Shown here piece by piece: positions 18,854 through 28,380 of a stretch of 64,000 nt of DNA. Position 1 is the stretch's first letter. The number at the start of each line of letters is the position of its first letter. This DNA is from Nostoc foliaceum FACHB-393 (lineage in GTDB: Bacteria > Cyanobacteriota > Cyanobacteriia > Cyanobacteriales > Nostocaceae): contig NZ_JACJTD010000018.1 of the NCBI RefSeq assembly GCF_014698505.1, positions 82,381-146,380 on the forward strand. The letters are read 5' to 3'. The notes under the pieces were generated by a model. That model was not told the origin of the DNA and ran no database searches. It saw nothing but the letters and a program-made list of their open reading frames with translations. A program made the position numbers and the translations under genes.

Positions 18854-19804
18854 GATTCACAAGCTCCTTGTGTTTTCGTCTTTGCGTTTTCAATATAACC
18901 TTGACTATTAATAACTATTTCAGTAATAACACTGAATTTATTCAAAATATTGGTGGTGATAAATTAAAAAAACTAATAGACGAAATTATTAGTGCGGATC
19001 TTAATGACAGCAGCACAATCACAAAAAATAGACATATAGCATGGCTTGTAATTACTGTAGTGAAGTTGTGGCAATGCTTACTAAATTTCGCATTTTGGAA
19101 AACCAAGTGTAGAAAGCCCTGGAGGTAAAGCTTTAGACTGCTTACAACACAATAATCCTCTGTAAAGACTACTTAATAATTCGTCATAAATTGTCAGAAA
19201 TGCCTATGTCATATCTTTGCGAAATCTTAAGTGCATCTTTATGCTTAATATGCTGTGGGTAACGATTTGAATTCCCAGGCTTTTAGCAATTCTCATGTGG
19301 ATACAATATTTTGTAGGGGCGTACAACTATGCGCTCGTACTATATTCCACACGGTTGAAAACGGCTATAAAATCTAGTTATAGGTCAATAGGCTGGGTGT
19401 TAGTGATATTTTTCCCTGCAAGATCCCCCCATCCTCCCTTAAAAAGGCTTGGCTCTAATTCCCTAAAGAGGGTCTAGAGAGGATCTAAGCCTTAGCCCAA
19501 ACGTATTGAGTTATGGGTTGGGTAGAGTGATTCTCTGAAAGAGATGCGACGCGATCGCAAAACCAAAAAATTTCTTAGTAATTTTCGGTTTTATGGCTAC
19601 ACAAGTTTTTTTTAATCTTTAACTGAAGTTATTTAAATAGAAATAGATTTTTGATTTAAAGATTATGTCTGTCCCTTACCAGTAGCGAGGTAGAGAATCA
19701 GCACAATCAAAAATTGCCTTAGCGTTATGCTCAAGCACCATTTAACTTACTATGTTTATTGTCCCCCAGTTCAATGGGCCACATCTGCCTGTCCTTAGGT
19801 CATT
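18854..19804. other. Gene-poor 950-bp stretch upstream of ppk
   Basis: Several short frames without family features. A copy of the GTAGGGGCG...CGTAC palindrome lies at 19313-19340, and cyanobacterial filler such as AGATCCCCCCATCCTCCCTTA lies near 19421. The ppk promoter should be in the last 200 bases. I see no RNA gene. Confidence 0.45.
19313..19340. repeat. Dispersed palindromic repeat, copy 1 (GTAGGGGCGnACA type)
   Basis: GTAGGGGCGTACAACTATGC followed by GCTCGTAC forms an imperfect hairpin closely resembling the one at 57284-57305 (GGCGCACA...TGTGCGCC). The two are probably copies of one small repeat family. Confidence 0.45.
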
Positions 19805-21985
19805 ATGGCAAAATCTAAGAAAAGCTCTACCCCCATCAATCTCAGCGATCCACAATATTATCTTAACCGAGAGTTAAGCTGGCTAGAATTTAATGGCAGG
19901 GTATTACATGAAGCCTGTGACGATCGCACGCCCCTTCTGGAACGCCTCAAGTTTTTGGGAATATTCAACTCTAATTTGGATGAGTTTTTCATGGTGCGTG
20001 TTGCTGGTTTAAAGCAACAAGTAGAAGCGAAAGTTAGCTTGTTAACTCCCGATGGTCGGACACCACAACAACAGTTAGACGATATTCGGTCTACCCTTAT
20101 TCCCCAGGTAAAGAAACAGCACCAACATTTTGAGGAAGTACTTCGTCCCCTACTAGCAAATCACGGCATCCATATTCTGGATTACATAGATTTGAATCAA
20201 AAACAGCGGACTCATCTCAACAACTATTTTGAGGAACAAGTCTTTCCAGTTTTGACTCCTTTGGCTGTTGATCCTAGTCATCCCTTTCCTTTTATATCTA
20301 ATCTCAGTCTAAATCTGGCTGTTGTGGTCAAAAACCCAGACACCGAAGAAGAATTCTTTGCCAGAGTTAAAGTCCCTAGTGTTCTACCACGATTTTTACC
20401 GATACCACCGGAGTTGGGAGATCACAACAACGAAAAACCTGCTCACTGGACTGGAGTACCTTTAGAACAAGCGATCGCTCATAACTTAGAATCTCTATTT
20501 CCAGGGATGAATATTCAAGAATATCATCCGTTCCGCATTACCCGTGATGCCGATTTGGTCTTAGAAGAAGATGAAGCAGATGATTTGTTGTTAGCGATCG
20601 AACAGGAATTGCGAAAACGGCGGCTGGGTGGAAGTCCAGTCCGGCTAGAAATTCAATCGCAGACTCCTGAAATAGTGCGATCGCGATTATTGCAAGATTT
20701 GGAATTGACAGAAAGTGATCTCTACGAAGTAGACGGTCTTTTGGGTCTGCGGGATTTGATGTATTTTATGTCCTTGCCATTGCCGGAACTCAAAGATCCA
20801 CCACGCCAATCTGTTGTACCATTACGCCTGCAAAGGCTGAGGGAACCAAGTCTAGACCCAGATGCACTAGAGACGGACGAAGGAAAAGACTTTTTTGCTG
20901 TAATTCGCGAAAAAGATTTGCTAGTACACCATCCCTATCAATCCTTTTCCGCTACAGTGGTGCGCTTTATTACCCATGCGGCCTACGACCCGAATGTGTT
21001 AGCCATCAAGATGACCCTTTACCGGACTTCTGGCGACTCGCCTATAGTCAACGCCTTAATTGCCGCCGCCGAAAATGGCAAGCAAGTATCTGTACTGGTG
21101 GAATTAAAAGCGCGATTTGATGAAGAGAATAATATTTACTGGGCAAGACGACTAGAAAGAGTTGGAGTTCATGTTGTCTATGGTTTAGTGGGGCTGAAAA
21201 CCCACAGTAAAACCGTTATGGTGGTACGGCGGGAAAAAGACCGGATACGTCGCTATGTGCATATTGGCACAGGTAACTATAACCCCAAAACGGCACGACT
21301 GTATACAGATTTGGGATTGTTTAGTTGCCGTGAGGAATTGGGTGCTGACATCACAGATTTATTTAATTTCTTGACAGGATACTCCCTGCAAAAATCTTAT
21401 CGAGAGTTGCTGGTTGCGCCTGTGAATATGCGCGATCGCTTTTTGGCACTAATTCAGCGCGAAATCGAAAATGTTCAAAATGGATTTTCTGGACGCATTG
21501 TTGCCAAAATGAATTCCCTAGTCGATCCACAAATTATCACCACTTTATATGAAGCTTCCCGCGCCGGAGTGCAAATCGATTTAATTATTAGGGGCGTTTG
21601 CTGTTTGCGTCCAGGACTCAAAGACATTAGTGAAAACATTCGCATAATCAGCATTGTCGGTCGCTTTTTAGAACACTCTCGGATTTATTATTTTCATAAC
21701 AATACACAAGAGGAAATCTATATCGGCAGTGCCGACTGGATGCGCCGCAATTTAGATCGCCGAGTGGAAGTAATTACCCCAGTGAAAGACCCTGATATTG
21801 CTAAAGATTTGCAAGAAATTATGGGAATCATGCTTGCAGATAATCGGCAAGCTTGGGAATTACAAGCTGATGGCACTTATATTCAACGGCGTCCTTATGA
21901 TGATTCTCCAGAAGCTAATTCACAAAAAATTCTCATGAATATGGCATTACGCTCAAGTGGTGTAGCCTCAAACCTGATTGATTAA
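19805..21985 (+). CDS. ppk: Polyphosphate kinase 1
   Basis: Reversibly polymerises ATP gamma-phosphate into polyphosphate. 726 residues, the usual length. N-terminal domain (YLNRELSWLEFNGRVLHEA), then PPK middle and the two phospholipase-D-like catalytic domains. The autophosphorylated histidine lies in KARFDEENNIYWARRLERVGVHVVYG...LKTHSK (about residue 455) and the second conserved histidine is in the YVHIGTGNYNPKTARLYTDLG or SRIYYFHNN segments. All conserved stretches are present. Monocistronic, with a 950-base gene-poor region upstream and a response regulator gene following. Confidence 0.96.
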   Translation: MAKSKKSSTPINLSDPQYYLNRELSWLEFNGRVLHEACDDRTPLLERLKFLGIFNSNLDEFFMVRVAGLKQQVEAKVSLLTPDGRTPQQQLDDIRSTLIPQVKKQHQHFEEVLRPLLANHGIHILDYIDLNQKQRTHLNNYFEEQVFPVLTPLAVDPSHPFPFISNLSLNLAVVVKNPDTEEEFFARVKVPSVLPRFLPIPPELGDHNNEKPAHWTGVPLEQAIAHNLESLFPGMNIQEYHPFRITRDADLVLEEDEADDLLLAIEQELRKRRLGGSPVRLEIQSQTPEIVRSRLLQDLELTESDLYEVDGLLGLRDLMYFMSLPLPELKDPPRQSVVPLRLQRLREPSLDPDALETDEGKDFFAVIREKDLLVHHPYQSFSATVVRFITHAAYDPNVLAIKMTLYRTSGDSPIVNALIAAAENGKQVSVLVELKARFDEENNIYWARRLERVGVHVVYGLVGLKTHSKTVMVVRREKDRIRRYVHIGTGNYNPKTARLYTDLGLFSCREELGADITDLFNFLTGYSLQKSYRELLVAPVNMRDRFLALIQREIENVQNGFSGRIVAKMNSLVDPQIITTLYEASRAGVQIDLIIRGVCCLRPGLKDISENIRIISIVGRFLEHSRIYYFHNNTQEEIYIGSADWMRRNLDRRVEVITPVKDPDIAKDLQEIMGIMLADNRQAWELQADGTYIQRRPYDDSPEANSQKILMNMALRSSGVASNLID

Positions 21986-22176
21986 AAAATCAGTTACTTC
22001 TACCTTGACAACTAGCTCAACTTAGTATTTTTTAGAAAACTTTAATTTTTTGAGAAGTTATCTAAGTTGTTTGTCATGGATTCACACAAGTTATTCAACC
22101 ATAGGATAGAGTTAGTGCTGGCACTTGTTCCCATAAACTAGAGTGGTTATTCTAAATAAATTTGTCTTTCCCCTCA

Positions 22177-22593
22177 ATGTTAATGTTATCCTGTGAGCTT
22201 TCCACCTTGCGTGTTCTAGTAGTTGATGACCACGAACTGACTCGTTTAACCTTACAATTAGTTTTTTCTTGCCAGGAAAATATTCAAGTAGTAGGTTTAG
22301 CCAGTAATGGTGAAGAAGCTATAGAAATGGTTAAACGTTGCCATCCTGACGTAATTGTTTTAGATTTACAGATGCCAGTCATGGATGGCTGGAGTGCGTC
22401 TAGTCACATTAAAGCTATATCTCCGAACACCCAAATCCTTGCTTACTCCTCAGTGGAAGACGTAAATTTTCAGGGCGCAAAGGCAATGTCTAGCTTTGAT
22501 GACGTTTGCAAGAAAGATGTACCTACAAGCGAACTTATTGCTTTAGTTAGGCAGTTAGGTCAGCGTGCAGGAGATGGTTCAGTTGCAGGATAA
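22177..22593 (+). CDS. Single-domain response regulator (REC only)
   Basis: About 138 residues from the ATG at 22177; a TTG at 22162 and an ATG at 22183 are alternative starts. It is a complete receiver domain with the acidic pair in VVDDHEL, the phospho-acceptor Asp in VIVLDLQMPVMDG, Ser in ILAYSSVED and the conserved Lys in VCKKDVP. No DNA-binding or enzymatic output domain follows, so it probably acts as a phosphorelay intermediate or by protein binding. No kinase is adjacent. A perfect 14-bp hairpin terminator lies 76 bases after the stop. Confidence 0.88.
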   Translation: MLMLSCELSTLRVLVVDDHELTRLTLQLVFSCQENIQVVGLASNGEEAIEMVKRCHPDVIVLDLQMPVMDGWSASSHIKAISPNTQILAYSSVEDVNFQGAKAMSSFDDVCKKDVPTSELIALVRQLGQRAGDGSVAG

Positions 22594-22668
22594 ATATACA
22601 GCTATGTTGCTTCGCCAACTTAGGCTTAGTTCAATTTTGGGGATTTGAGGACATGATAGTAATGAGGA

Positions 22669-22713
22669 GCGTCGGTATAACCTAAAGTTGACGGTTATAC
22701 CGACGCGGTTTTT
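22669..22713. terminator. Bidirectional terminator hairpin
   Basis: GCGTCGGTATAACC (22669-22682) and its perfect complement (22693-22706) around a 10-base loop, followed by GGTTTTTG. It sits between the response regulator (plus) and the small minus-strand gene ending at 22722, so it can serve both. Confidence 0.75.
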
Positions 22714-22721
22714 GATACTTT

Positions 22722-22895
22722 CTACTCTACCGGAATGGTGCGTTTAAATTCATCAATTAATTCATCCAATTCTTCCAAAGCCTGATTTACGTCAATCCTC
22801 AAAGTTCCCAGGTTTGGTTGTTCCAGTAGGCTTAACAGGTACTCGCGTTTACTTTGAACTGCGACAATTCTTTCTTTTATAGTCTGTAAATCCAT
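22722..22895 (-). CDS. 57-residue acidic coiled-coil-like small protein
   Basis: Reads MDLQTIKERIVAVQSKREYL, then SLLEQPNLGTLRIDVNQALE, and ends ELDELIDEFKRTIPVE. The heptad-like spacing of Leu/Ile and high charge predict two amphipathic helices. It ends just before a strong terminator shared with the response regulator. A clean ATG, helix-compatible composition and well-placed stop make a real gene likely, although it is short enough to be missed by automatic calling. Family and function unknown. Confidence 0.6.
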   Translation of the reverse strand: MDLQTIKERIVAVQSKREYLLSLLEQPNLGTLRIDVNQALEELDELIDEFKRTIPVE

Positions 22896-23208
22896 TATTT
22901 TTTTCCTATCTATTAACTACCTTTAAGTTTTAAGTTAACTTAAAATCAAACATTCTGGGGCACTATACGCCCTTAGTAGTCCAATATACTAATTTTATGG
23001 GTTAGAAACTCACCGTATAACCGTGTCTACCGAAGTTCTGAATTCTAAGGAAGGCAGAATTTGTTGACTTGTTAGGGTATCAGTCTTAACTTGGCAATTT
23101 TGAGTTGCTTGAATACTACAGCCTAGGGACAATCTTCTTCCCTAATTTGTTACTCATAGCCGATGATAATAAAACTAAGGTATTAAAACTTTATACTAAT
23201 TTAAGCTC
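22896..23208. other. Divergent intergenic region; no gene seen
   Basis: About 310 bases between the 57-residue gene (leftward) and the DUF2854 gene (rightward). It presumably carries both promoters. Confidence 0.4.
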
Positions 23209-23772
23209 ATGCTACGCCAAATCTCTTTGGGAACACTCGGTTTAACCATCGGCGGTATATTAACCATCATTGGCTTCGTCGCCTATGCTGGTAATAATGC
23301 CACACTCAATCTTGTCGGATTTTTTTACGGGATTCCTCTATTGTTGGGAGGGTTAGCGCTGAAAGCTAATGAACTCAAGCCAGTACCCCAAACTACGTCA
23401 CCGTCAGCATTGATACTGCGGGAACAGCAAGCAACTGATACTCAAAATAAAATTCGCAAAGATATCACCCGATATTGTTACGGTCAAGATGCTCATCTAG
23501 ATACAACCCTTTCTTTTCTGGGTTTGAGTCCCACAGACCAGGAACGGCCAACAGTCACAGGGTTGCGAGAAGAAGAAGTTAATGGGAGCTATGCCCTAAT
23601 TTTAGAATTTGATTCTCCGCTAATACCAATTGATGTGTGGCAAAAAAAGCAGGAAAAAATGACCAACTATTTTGGCCCTGGATTGGAGATTAAAATAACG
23701 CAGCCATCTGAAAATACAATTGAGCTAGCGCTGATAAATACTCAAAAAGAGTCATTAGTCAGTAGTCAATAG
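23209..23772 (+). CDS. DUF2854 family membrane protein
   Basis: 187 residues. Two N-terminal transmembrane helices (about 9-27 and 34-52, LGTLGLTIGGILTIIGFVAYAG and LNLVGFFYGIPLLLGGLALKA) are followed by a soluble domain of about 120 residues (DAHLDTTLSFLGLSPTDQERP, LREEEVNGSYALILEFDSPLIP, GPGLEIKITQPSENTIELALIN). This matches DUF2854, a family shared by cyanobacteria and plants with no settled function. Heptamer AGTCATT/AGTCAAT repeats follow the stop. Confidence 0.8.
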   Translation: MLRQISLGTLGLTIGGILTIIGFVAYAGNNATLNLVGFFYGIPLLLGGLALKANELKPVPQTTSPSALILREQQATDTQNKIRKDITRYCYGQDAHLDTTLSFLGLSPTDQERPTVTGLREEEVNGSYALILEFDSPLIPIDVWQKKQEKMTNYFGPGLEIKITQPSENTIELALINTQKESLVSSQ

Positions 23773-24140
23773 TCAAGAACAATTGGGCGAATAGAATGAG
23801 ACTGTTGGTCAATTCAGGATGGGTTAAACCCCCACGCCTAAAAGCTTCGTTTTGGATTGCTTTCCCGCCCTGCAATAAATTCCTTCCTCGTAGCTAAAGT
23901 GCGTTTCAACACACTGAAATTAAAAAATTAAGATGGATTGGAGTTGATGGGTTAGACCACCTATCAATTCGCCAACAGTCTCATATAATTCCCTACTCCA
24001 GAAACAAAGTCCACCTACGTGGACTTAATAAAATAACTCGCATAGGCGGGTTTGATCTGTGTAGCCAACTAATACAGTCTTTTCCTAATGCAAAGAAGCA
24101 TCTGGGGGTTTTCCCAATAAGCAACTAATTGCTCAAAAAG
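23773..24140. other. Repeat-containing gap between convergent genes
   Basis: Carries TAGTCA-type heptamers right after 23772 and a hairpin at 24007-24026 (AAGTCCAC / GTGGACTT) followed by a GCATAGGCGGGTTT motif. This hairpin plus GGCGGG unit has the look of a dispersed Nostoc repeat. No gene. Confidence 0.5.
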
Positions 24141-24401
24141 TTACTTTTCTAAACGAACTGCATACCACTGTAGATATTGCCCAAGACCAATATCTAATTC
24201 GCAGGTGGTGTCGAGTAAATATTGTGCTTGAGCTTCCACGCTATTAAACTTTTGCAAGTCAGGCGGTAAATCTTGAATTATGAGTTGTTGGAGAGTGCTT
24301 TTGAGCTTTTCTAATAACTCTGATGGTGTCAGAAATTGTTCTTGTTGATTTGTTTCTAGAACTACAAAGTGATCTTGCTGATACATTAATGGGTCTGGCA
24401 T
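24141..24401 (-). CDS. CRR7-like NDH-1 assembly/stability factor (DUF3571)
   Basis: 86 residues with no signal peptide: MPDPLMYQQDHFVVLETNQQ, a helix FLTPSELLEKLKSTLQQL, and the end AQAQYLLDTTCELDIGLGQYLQWYAVRLEK (in two parts, about 57-86). From memory this matches the CHLORORESPIRATORY REDUCTION 7 family, whose plant member is needed for chloroplast NDH complex accumulation. A role with cyanobacterial NDH-1 is inference. Isolated gene, with its promoter in the AT-rich gap to the right. Confidence 0.65.
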   Translation of the reverse strand: MPDPLMYQQDHFVVLETNQQEQFLTPSELLEKLKSTLQQLIIQDLPPDLQKFNSVEAQAQYLLDTTCELDIGLGQYLQWYAVRLEK

Positions 24402-25030
24402 TTTAAAGATTTAGTGAATGTAAATAGGTTTTGTTTTTTGATAAGAAATTTTGGTTGTTTGTGTAGCCAAAAACATGGCGTTTTTATGTGCAGATTTTGA
24501 AGTAATTATAGAATTTAGTTGTTCAAAATATGAATTTTATTTTAATATGTCTTTATTTATTATATCTACATTAATATAACCATAGCTAAAAAAATTCTAT
24601 CTTTCAAAACAAACAATCTATTTTTTAATTTAGCTAGATATACTGAATCTAATTAAATCAGAATTTTTACTTAATTTATTAACCCATAATTACTAAAAAA
24701 TAAAGTCTTAAACCAAGTATAATTTCAATCTTATGTAATTATACTAAATCTTTGCAACACTTATCGAATAGACTAAATAAATTAAAGCCAAGTGATATTA
24801 GTATTTAGTATTAGCTATCTTCTGAGTGAACTTTGGGAATTATTTTGCCCTGTCTCACAAAGTTTATAAACTAACTAAAAAATTAAATAAGTAAGGTGTG
24901 TATTTGCAATTCTCCAAAAAATTGTAATTTAACTTTAACAATGGGGAAATATAAAAGTAACATTTCCTCCCATAACCATAGCCGAAGAAAAAGGTAACAA
25001 TTGCCTTCGTGTTCCAATTATAGATTGTCT
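24402..25030. other. Very AT-rich 600-bp gap; no gene seen
   Basis: Long A/T stretches with many stops in all frames and no hairpin of note. It is markedly poorer in G+C than the flanks. It holds the promoter of the CRR7-like gene and probably that of the diguanylate cyclase region. Confidence 0.45.
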
Positions 25031-25231
25031 ATGCAACTTAGTTATCTACCGCTTGCTTGGCTCACTAACATTGAGCAGTCTATTGTCAAAAAACAGTTGA
25101 TTGTGAAGCCAGACACACCTTTGCCGCAAATTCTGGCATTGATAAAAAGAGCGATCGCCCCTATGCGATTGAGTTGCACAGCCTTTTCCCGGATAGTCCC
25201 GCAACTGGAAGGCAACTCATGTCAGGCATAA
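25031..25231 (+). pseudogene. Possible CBS-domain N-terminal remnant preceding the diguanylate cyclase
   Basis: The frame reads MQLSYLPLAWLTNIEQSIVK, then KQLIVKPDTPLPQILALIKR, before losing family character and stopping at 25231 inside the next gene. The VKPDTPL..ILALI pattern is how CBS domains open in large cyanobacterial sensor proteins (usual form VTPDTPL.EAIALM). Only the first third of a CBS domain is present and the frame overlaps the diguanylate cyclase start, so a deletion or frameshift may have cut an originally longer protein. Confidence 0.35.
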
Positions 25232-26244
25232 GCCCATTTTCTCTTTCTAAGCAACCACCACTGATTCTAGTGGCTGATGATGACAAGACTATCCGAGTGT
25301 TGTTGCGTAAAGCTATGGAACAAGAAGGTTATCGAGTGGTCGAGGTCAATGATGGTAAGCAATGTTTAGATGCTTACGAGACTATCAAACCGGATATAGT
25401 TTTGCTAGATGCTGTCATGCCTGTGATGGATGGCTTTACCTGCTGTAAGCACTTGCTCCAGATTGCCAGGAATAATTTAATATCGGCCCTTGCAACCTTT
25501 GATACTGGCTCGACTCTTAACAATACTATTATCTCCAAGATATGGGAGCGCACTCCCATATTGATGATCACATGTTTAGACGATGAGGACTCTGTAAACC
25601 GTGCTTTTGATGCAGGGGCGACTGATTATGTCACTAAGCCAATTCACTGGCCTGTATTGCGCCAGCGCCTGCGCCGACTGCTACAGCAAGCGCAAGTATA
25701 CAAACAATTAGAGGCAGCAAACCAAGCTTTGCAGCACCTGGCCAATGTAGATGGTTTAACTGAGTTGGCTAATCGTCGTCGCTTTGACGATTATCTCAAT
25801 ACTCAGTGGATTAATCTCGCACAAGAGGAATCTCCACTATCAATGATTTTGTGTGATATCGACTTTTTTAAGTTTTATAACGATAGATATGGCCATCCTG
25901 CTGGGGATGTCTGTTTACAAAAGGTGGGTGCTGTCTTAAACCTTAAAGCCCAAAAACATCAGGATTTGGTAGCGCGTTATGGTGGCGAAGAATTTGCTGT
26001 GATTATGCCATACACCCCTGCATCTGGAGCAGTTCACGTTGCCGCAGCGATACAAGCGGGAATTAAAGATTTGCAAATTGTTCACGACGGGTCTGCGGTG
26101 AGTCAGTATGTCACCCTCAGTATGGGCGTGGCAACTGTTGTCCCCACTTGGGAATCTTCACCTTCGGATTTGATTGTCCAGGCAGATAAGGCACTCTACC
26201 AAGCAAAGGCTGGGGGGCGCGATCGCTTTGTTTCAAGTTCTTAG
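25219..26244 (+). CDS. Response regulator with diguanylate cyclase output (REC-GGDEF)
   Basis: About 341 residues from the ATG at 25219 (a TTG at 25174 is in frame). The receiver domain (about 15-155) has the acidic pair VADDDKT, acceptor Asp in IVLLDAVMPVMDG and Lys in TDYVTKPI, plus an unusual insertion of about 20 residues (ARNNLISALATFDTGSTLNN) before the fourth strand. The GGDEF domain (about 180-341) has LTELANRRRFDDYL, CDIDFFKFYNDRYGHPAGD and an intact GGEEF active site, so c-di-GMP synthesis is expected. The inhibitory I-site position five residues before GGEEF reads KHQD rather than RxxD. Tail to tail with sasA, 36 bases apart. Confidence 0.9.
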   Translation: MSGISPFSLSKQPPLILVADDDKTIRVLLRKAMEQEGYRVVEVNDGKQCLDAYETIKPDIVLLDAVMPVMDGFTCCKHLLQIARNNLISALATFDTGSTLNNTIISKIWERTPILMITCLDDEDSVNRAFDAGATDYVTKPIHWPVLRQRLRRLLQQAQVYKQLEAANQALQHLANVDGLTELANRRRFDDYLNTQWINLAQEESPLSMILCDIDFFKFYNDRYGHPAGDVCLQKVGAVLNLKAQKHQDLVARYGGEEFAVIMPYTPASGAVHVAAAIQAGIKDLQIVHDGSAVSQYVTLSMGVATVVPTWESSPSDLIVQADKALYQAKAGGRDRFVSSS

Positions 26245-26280
26245 TTGTCATTAGTCATTAGTCATTTGAATGACCAATCT

Positions 26281-27468
26281 TTAAGAAGGATAAACTGGTA
26301 GTGTGAAGTGGAACCATGCTCCGTTATTGGGGGCAGAGTCCACCCAAATTTGGCCATAATGTGCCAGGATGATGCGTTGGCATAAACAAAGACCAATTCC
26401 GTAACCTTCCGTACCTTCATCCCGTTGCAGACGGAAGTGGTTTTCAAAGATGCGATCGCGATTCTCTACAGGAATACCAGGCCCAGTATCGCCAATACTA
26501 AACTGAACTTTTTGGGTAGTGCGGTGTAATCCGGCAACGCTAATTTTGCCACCTTCTGGCGTATATTTGATGGCATTATCCAACAGATTTACTAGCACTT
26601 GGCGGATGCGTTCTGGGTCAGCGTATACGTATGGCAAGTCATTAGGAATATCTGTTTCTACCTCTTGCGATTTGGCGGTGTAGCGATCGCACAATTCTTC
26701 CAGAACTTCTAAGCACAGTTTGCCTAACTGTACTTTTTGTGGTAAAATCGGGAATTCTGTATCTTTACCACGACCTACCTGTAAAAGGTCGGCAATCATC
26801 CGGTCAATGACCTTAGTTTGATTGCGGGCTTGTTTTAATAGATGTGCCGTCATCGATGGCTTGAGGCGCTGGAATTGCCCTGTCTCTAAATTGTAGTTAG
26901 ATTGGAGAGTTTCAATTGCGATCGCGGCAGCAGTTAAGGGATTACGAAGATCGTGCGCCAGCATAGCAATTACCCGATCTTTAAACTGTAGCTGCTCTTG
27001 GAGATTATCTTTTTCCTGTTTCAAGCGAAAAATTTCGTCTGAGAGTCGGATTAGTTCAGCAGAAACGGCAACTGAACGGATAGTAGATTTGGGTAATGTC
27101 ACCCTAGAATTGTCGTCTATACATTCTTGCAAGTCTTCCTGTAATTTTAAGTAAGCGTCTATAGCGACTTGCCAACGAGGCCACCAGTTTTTCAATTGCG
27201 CTATGATATTACTCCCAGCCAGAACCTGTCGTGGTTCGGGATGGATTTTGATTAAAGCTGGCGTTGCTACCAGCTTAAAGTGTTCTGCTAAGTAAGGTTG
27301 TTGTCCAACATCGATAGTTTGAAGTTCAAAACTATACTCAGCCTGCAATTCTTTTAAGTAAGCACGTATTCGCTGTACCTGCTGTCGGGACTTTGGGCGT
27401 CCATCGACAAACAGTAACAGCTGGAGTGGAGCCTCAGAATAAATAGGCTGATCCTGGGAAACTTGCAT
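26281..27468 (-). CDS. sasA: Circadian output histidine kinase SasA
   Basis: Binds the KaiC clock ATPase and phosphorylates RpaA to drive clock-controlled transcription. The N-terminal KaiB-like thioredoxin-fold domain (about 10-100: [27 protein letters not shown], ...[19 protein letters not shown], ...LKNWWPRW) is the signature of SasA. A coiled linker leads to the H-box ([20 protein letters not shown]), N-box ([16 protein letters not shown]), G1 (IGDTGPGIP) and G2 ([12 protein letters not shown]). Soluble, about 395 residues, normal length. The ATG at 27468 is preferred to the TTG at 27495. kai genes are not in this window. Confidence 0.95.
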   Translation of the reverse strand: MQVSQDQPIYSEAPLQLLLFVDGRPKSRQQVQRIRAYLKELQAEYSFELQTIDVGQQPYLAEHFKLVATPALIKIHPEPRQVLAGSNIIAQLKNWWPRWQVAIDAYLKLQEDLQECIDDNSRVTLPKSTIRSVAVSAELIRLSDEIFRLKQEKDNLQEQLQFKDRVIAMLAHDLRNPLTAAAIAIETLQSNYNLETGQFQRLKPSMTAHLLKQARNQTKVIDRMIADLLQVGRGKDTEFPILPQKVQLGKLCLEVLEELCDRYTAKSQEVETDIPNDLPYVYADPERIRQVLVNLLDNAIKYTPEGGKISVAGLHRTTQKVQFSIGDTGPGIPVENRDRIFENHFRLQRDEGTEGYGIGLCLCQRIILAHYGQIWVDSAPNNGAWFHFTLPVYPS

Positions 27469-28085
27469 GTAATCGTGTTTCAGCACTGGTAACAACCTGG
27501 CGACGCTTTACAGAAAGTAAAATGGACTGACGGTTGTCAATGGTCGTTGTTTTTCTTCAATTTAATATCTATTTTAGATTTTCATACTCTTATCAGATCT
27601 GAATTTTTGACATCAGACATATGTTTTTCAACCTTTTGCCCCTTTTTCGCTGACTTCATCTCCAAGAAACATCCTTGCTCTTGAATATAAGTCTTAATTT
27701 GCCCTGAATCAAAAATTTTCGCCAGAGCTAGCAGGTAAAAGTTTTAATACTATGTCAAATCGGCTAGTGGAGCAGCATGTCAATTAGAGTACTCGCTTTG
27801 AACAAGCGATCACCCAAGCAAACGCAGATGCTAATTGTATCTAATCTATCAGGAAGCTGTTAACTGTTCAGACCAAGTTTGTAGAGGGTTTTCTCAACCG
27901 CCAGTGCATCCGATGAAGTGTCTTTTTTGCCTCTACCCAATCATTTGTAGGATTGGGTAAAAAGTCATAGCTGACTATGTACTGCCTCTATAACTTGTAA
28001 AGCGCACCCTGTGCCCAGCCTTCCTAAAGAACCGTTGCCCTATCCCAGAAGAACAGGGGATGGATTGCCCCAAAGAAAGCTTTGG
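27469..28085. other. Gene-poor stretch upstream of sasA
   Basis: No supported gene. TACCCAATC (27934-27942) and GATTGGGTA (27951-27959) form a perfect 9-bp hairpin. The first 200 bases are the likely sasA promoter. Confidence 0.4.
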
Positions 28086-28380
28086 ATAACATAGAGGCGA
28101 TGCCTACGGCGGTAAACTACGCATTTCTAGAGGAAGCACTTACTGCTCTCGAAGCTGCCAAGAAACTCTTGACTACAGCACAAGTAGCATTTCCCCAGAA
28201 AATCTATTTATAGATATTAGGGAAACTGCCGCGACACTTGGCTGCTTTGCCTATGACCCCGGACTCCAAGGACCACAAACTTACGCTAAGTTCCTGAAAT
28301 TGCTTAACACTGGCATTTTCTGGCTATTGCCTTACTCAGCTTACCATCGTCAGATGAATAATTTCCAGAATCGATTGTAA
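28086..28380 (+). pseudogene. Unrecognised C-terminal protein fragment without a start codon
   Basis: An open frame with no plausible ATG ends at a stop at 28380. Its second half reads like a true protein: ISPENLFIDIRETAATLGCF, then AYDPGLQGPQTYAKFLKLLN, then TGIFWLLPYSAYHRQMNNFQ. The first half contains the GCGATGCCTACGGCGG-type repeat common between Nostoc genes, as if a repeat had replaced the original N-terminus. I cannot name the family. Confidence 0.3.

Noticed and set aside
18868..19128. 86-codon plus-strand frame after the small secreted paralogue
   Set aside because: AT-driven frame overlapping the promoter of the minus-strand gene; no domain or signal features.
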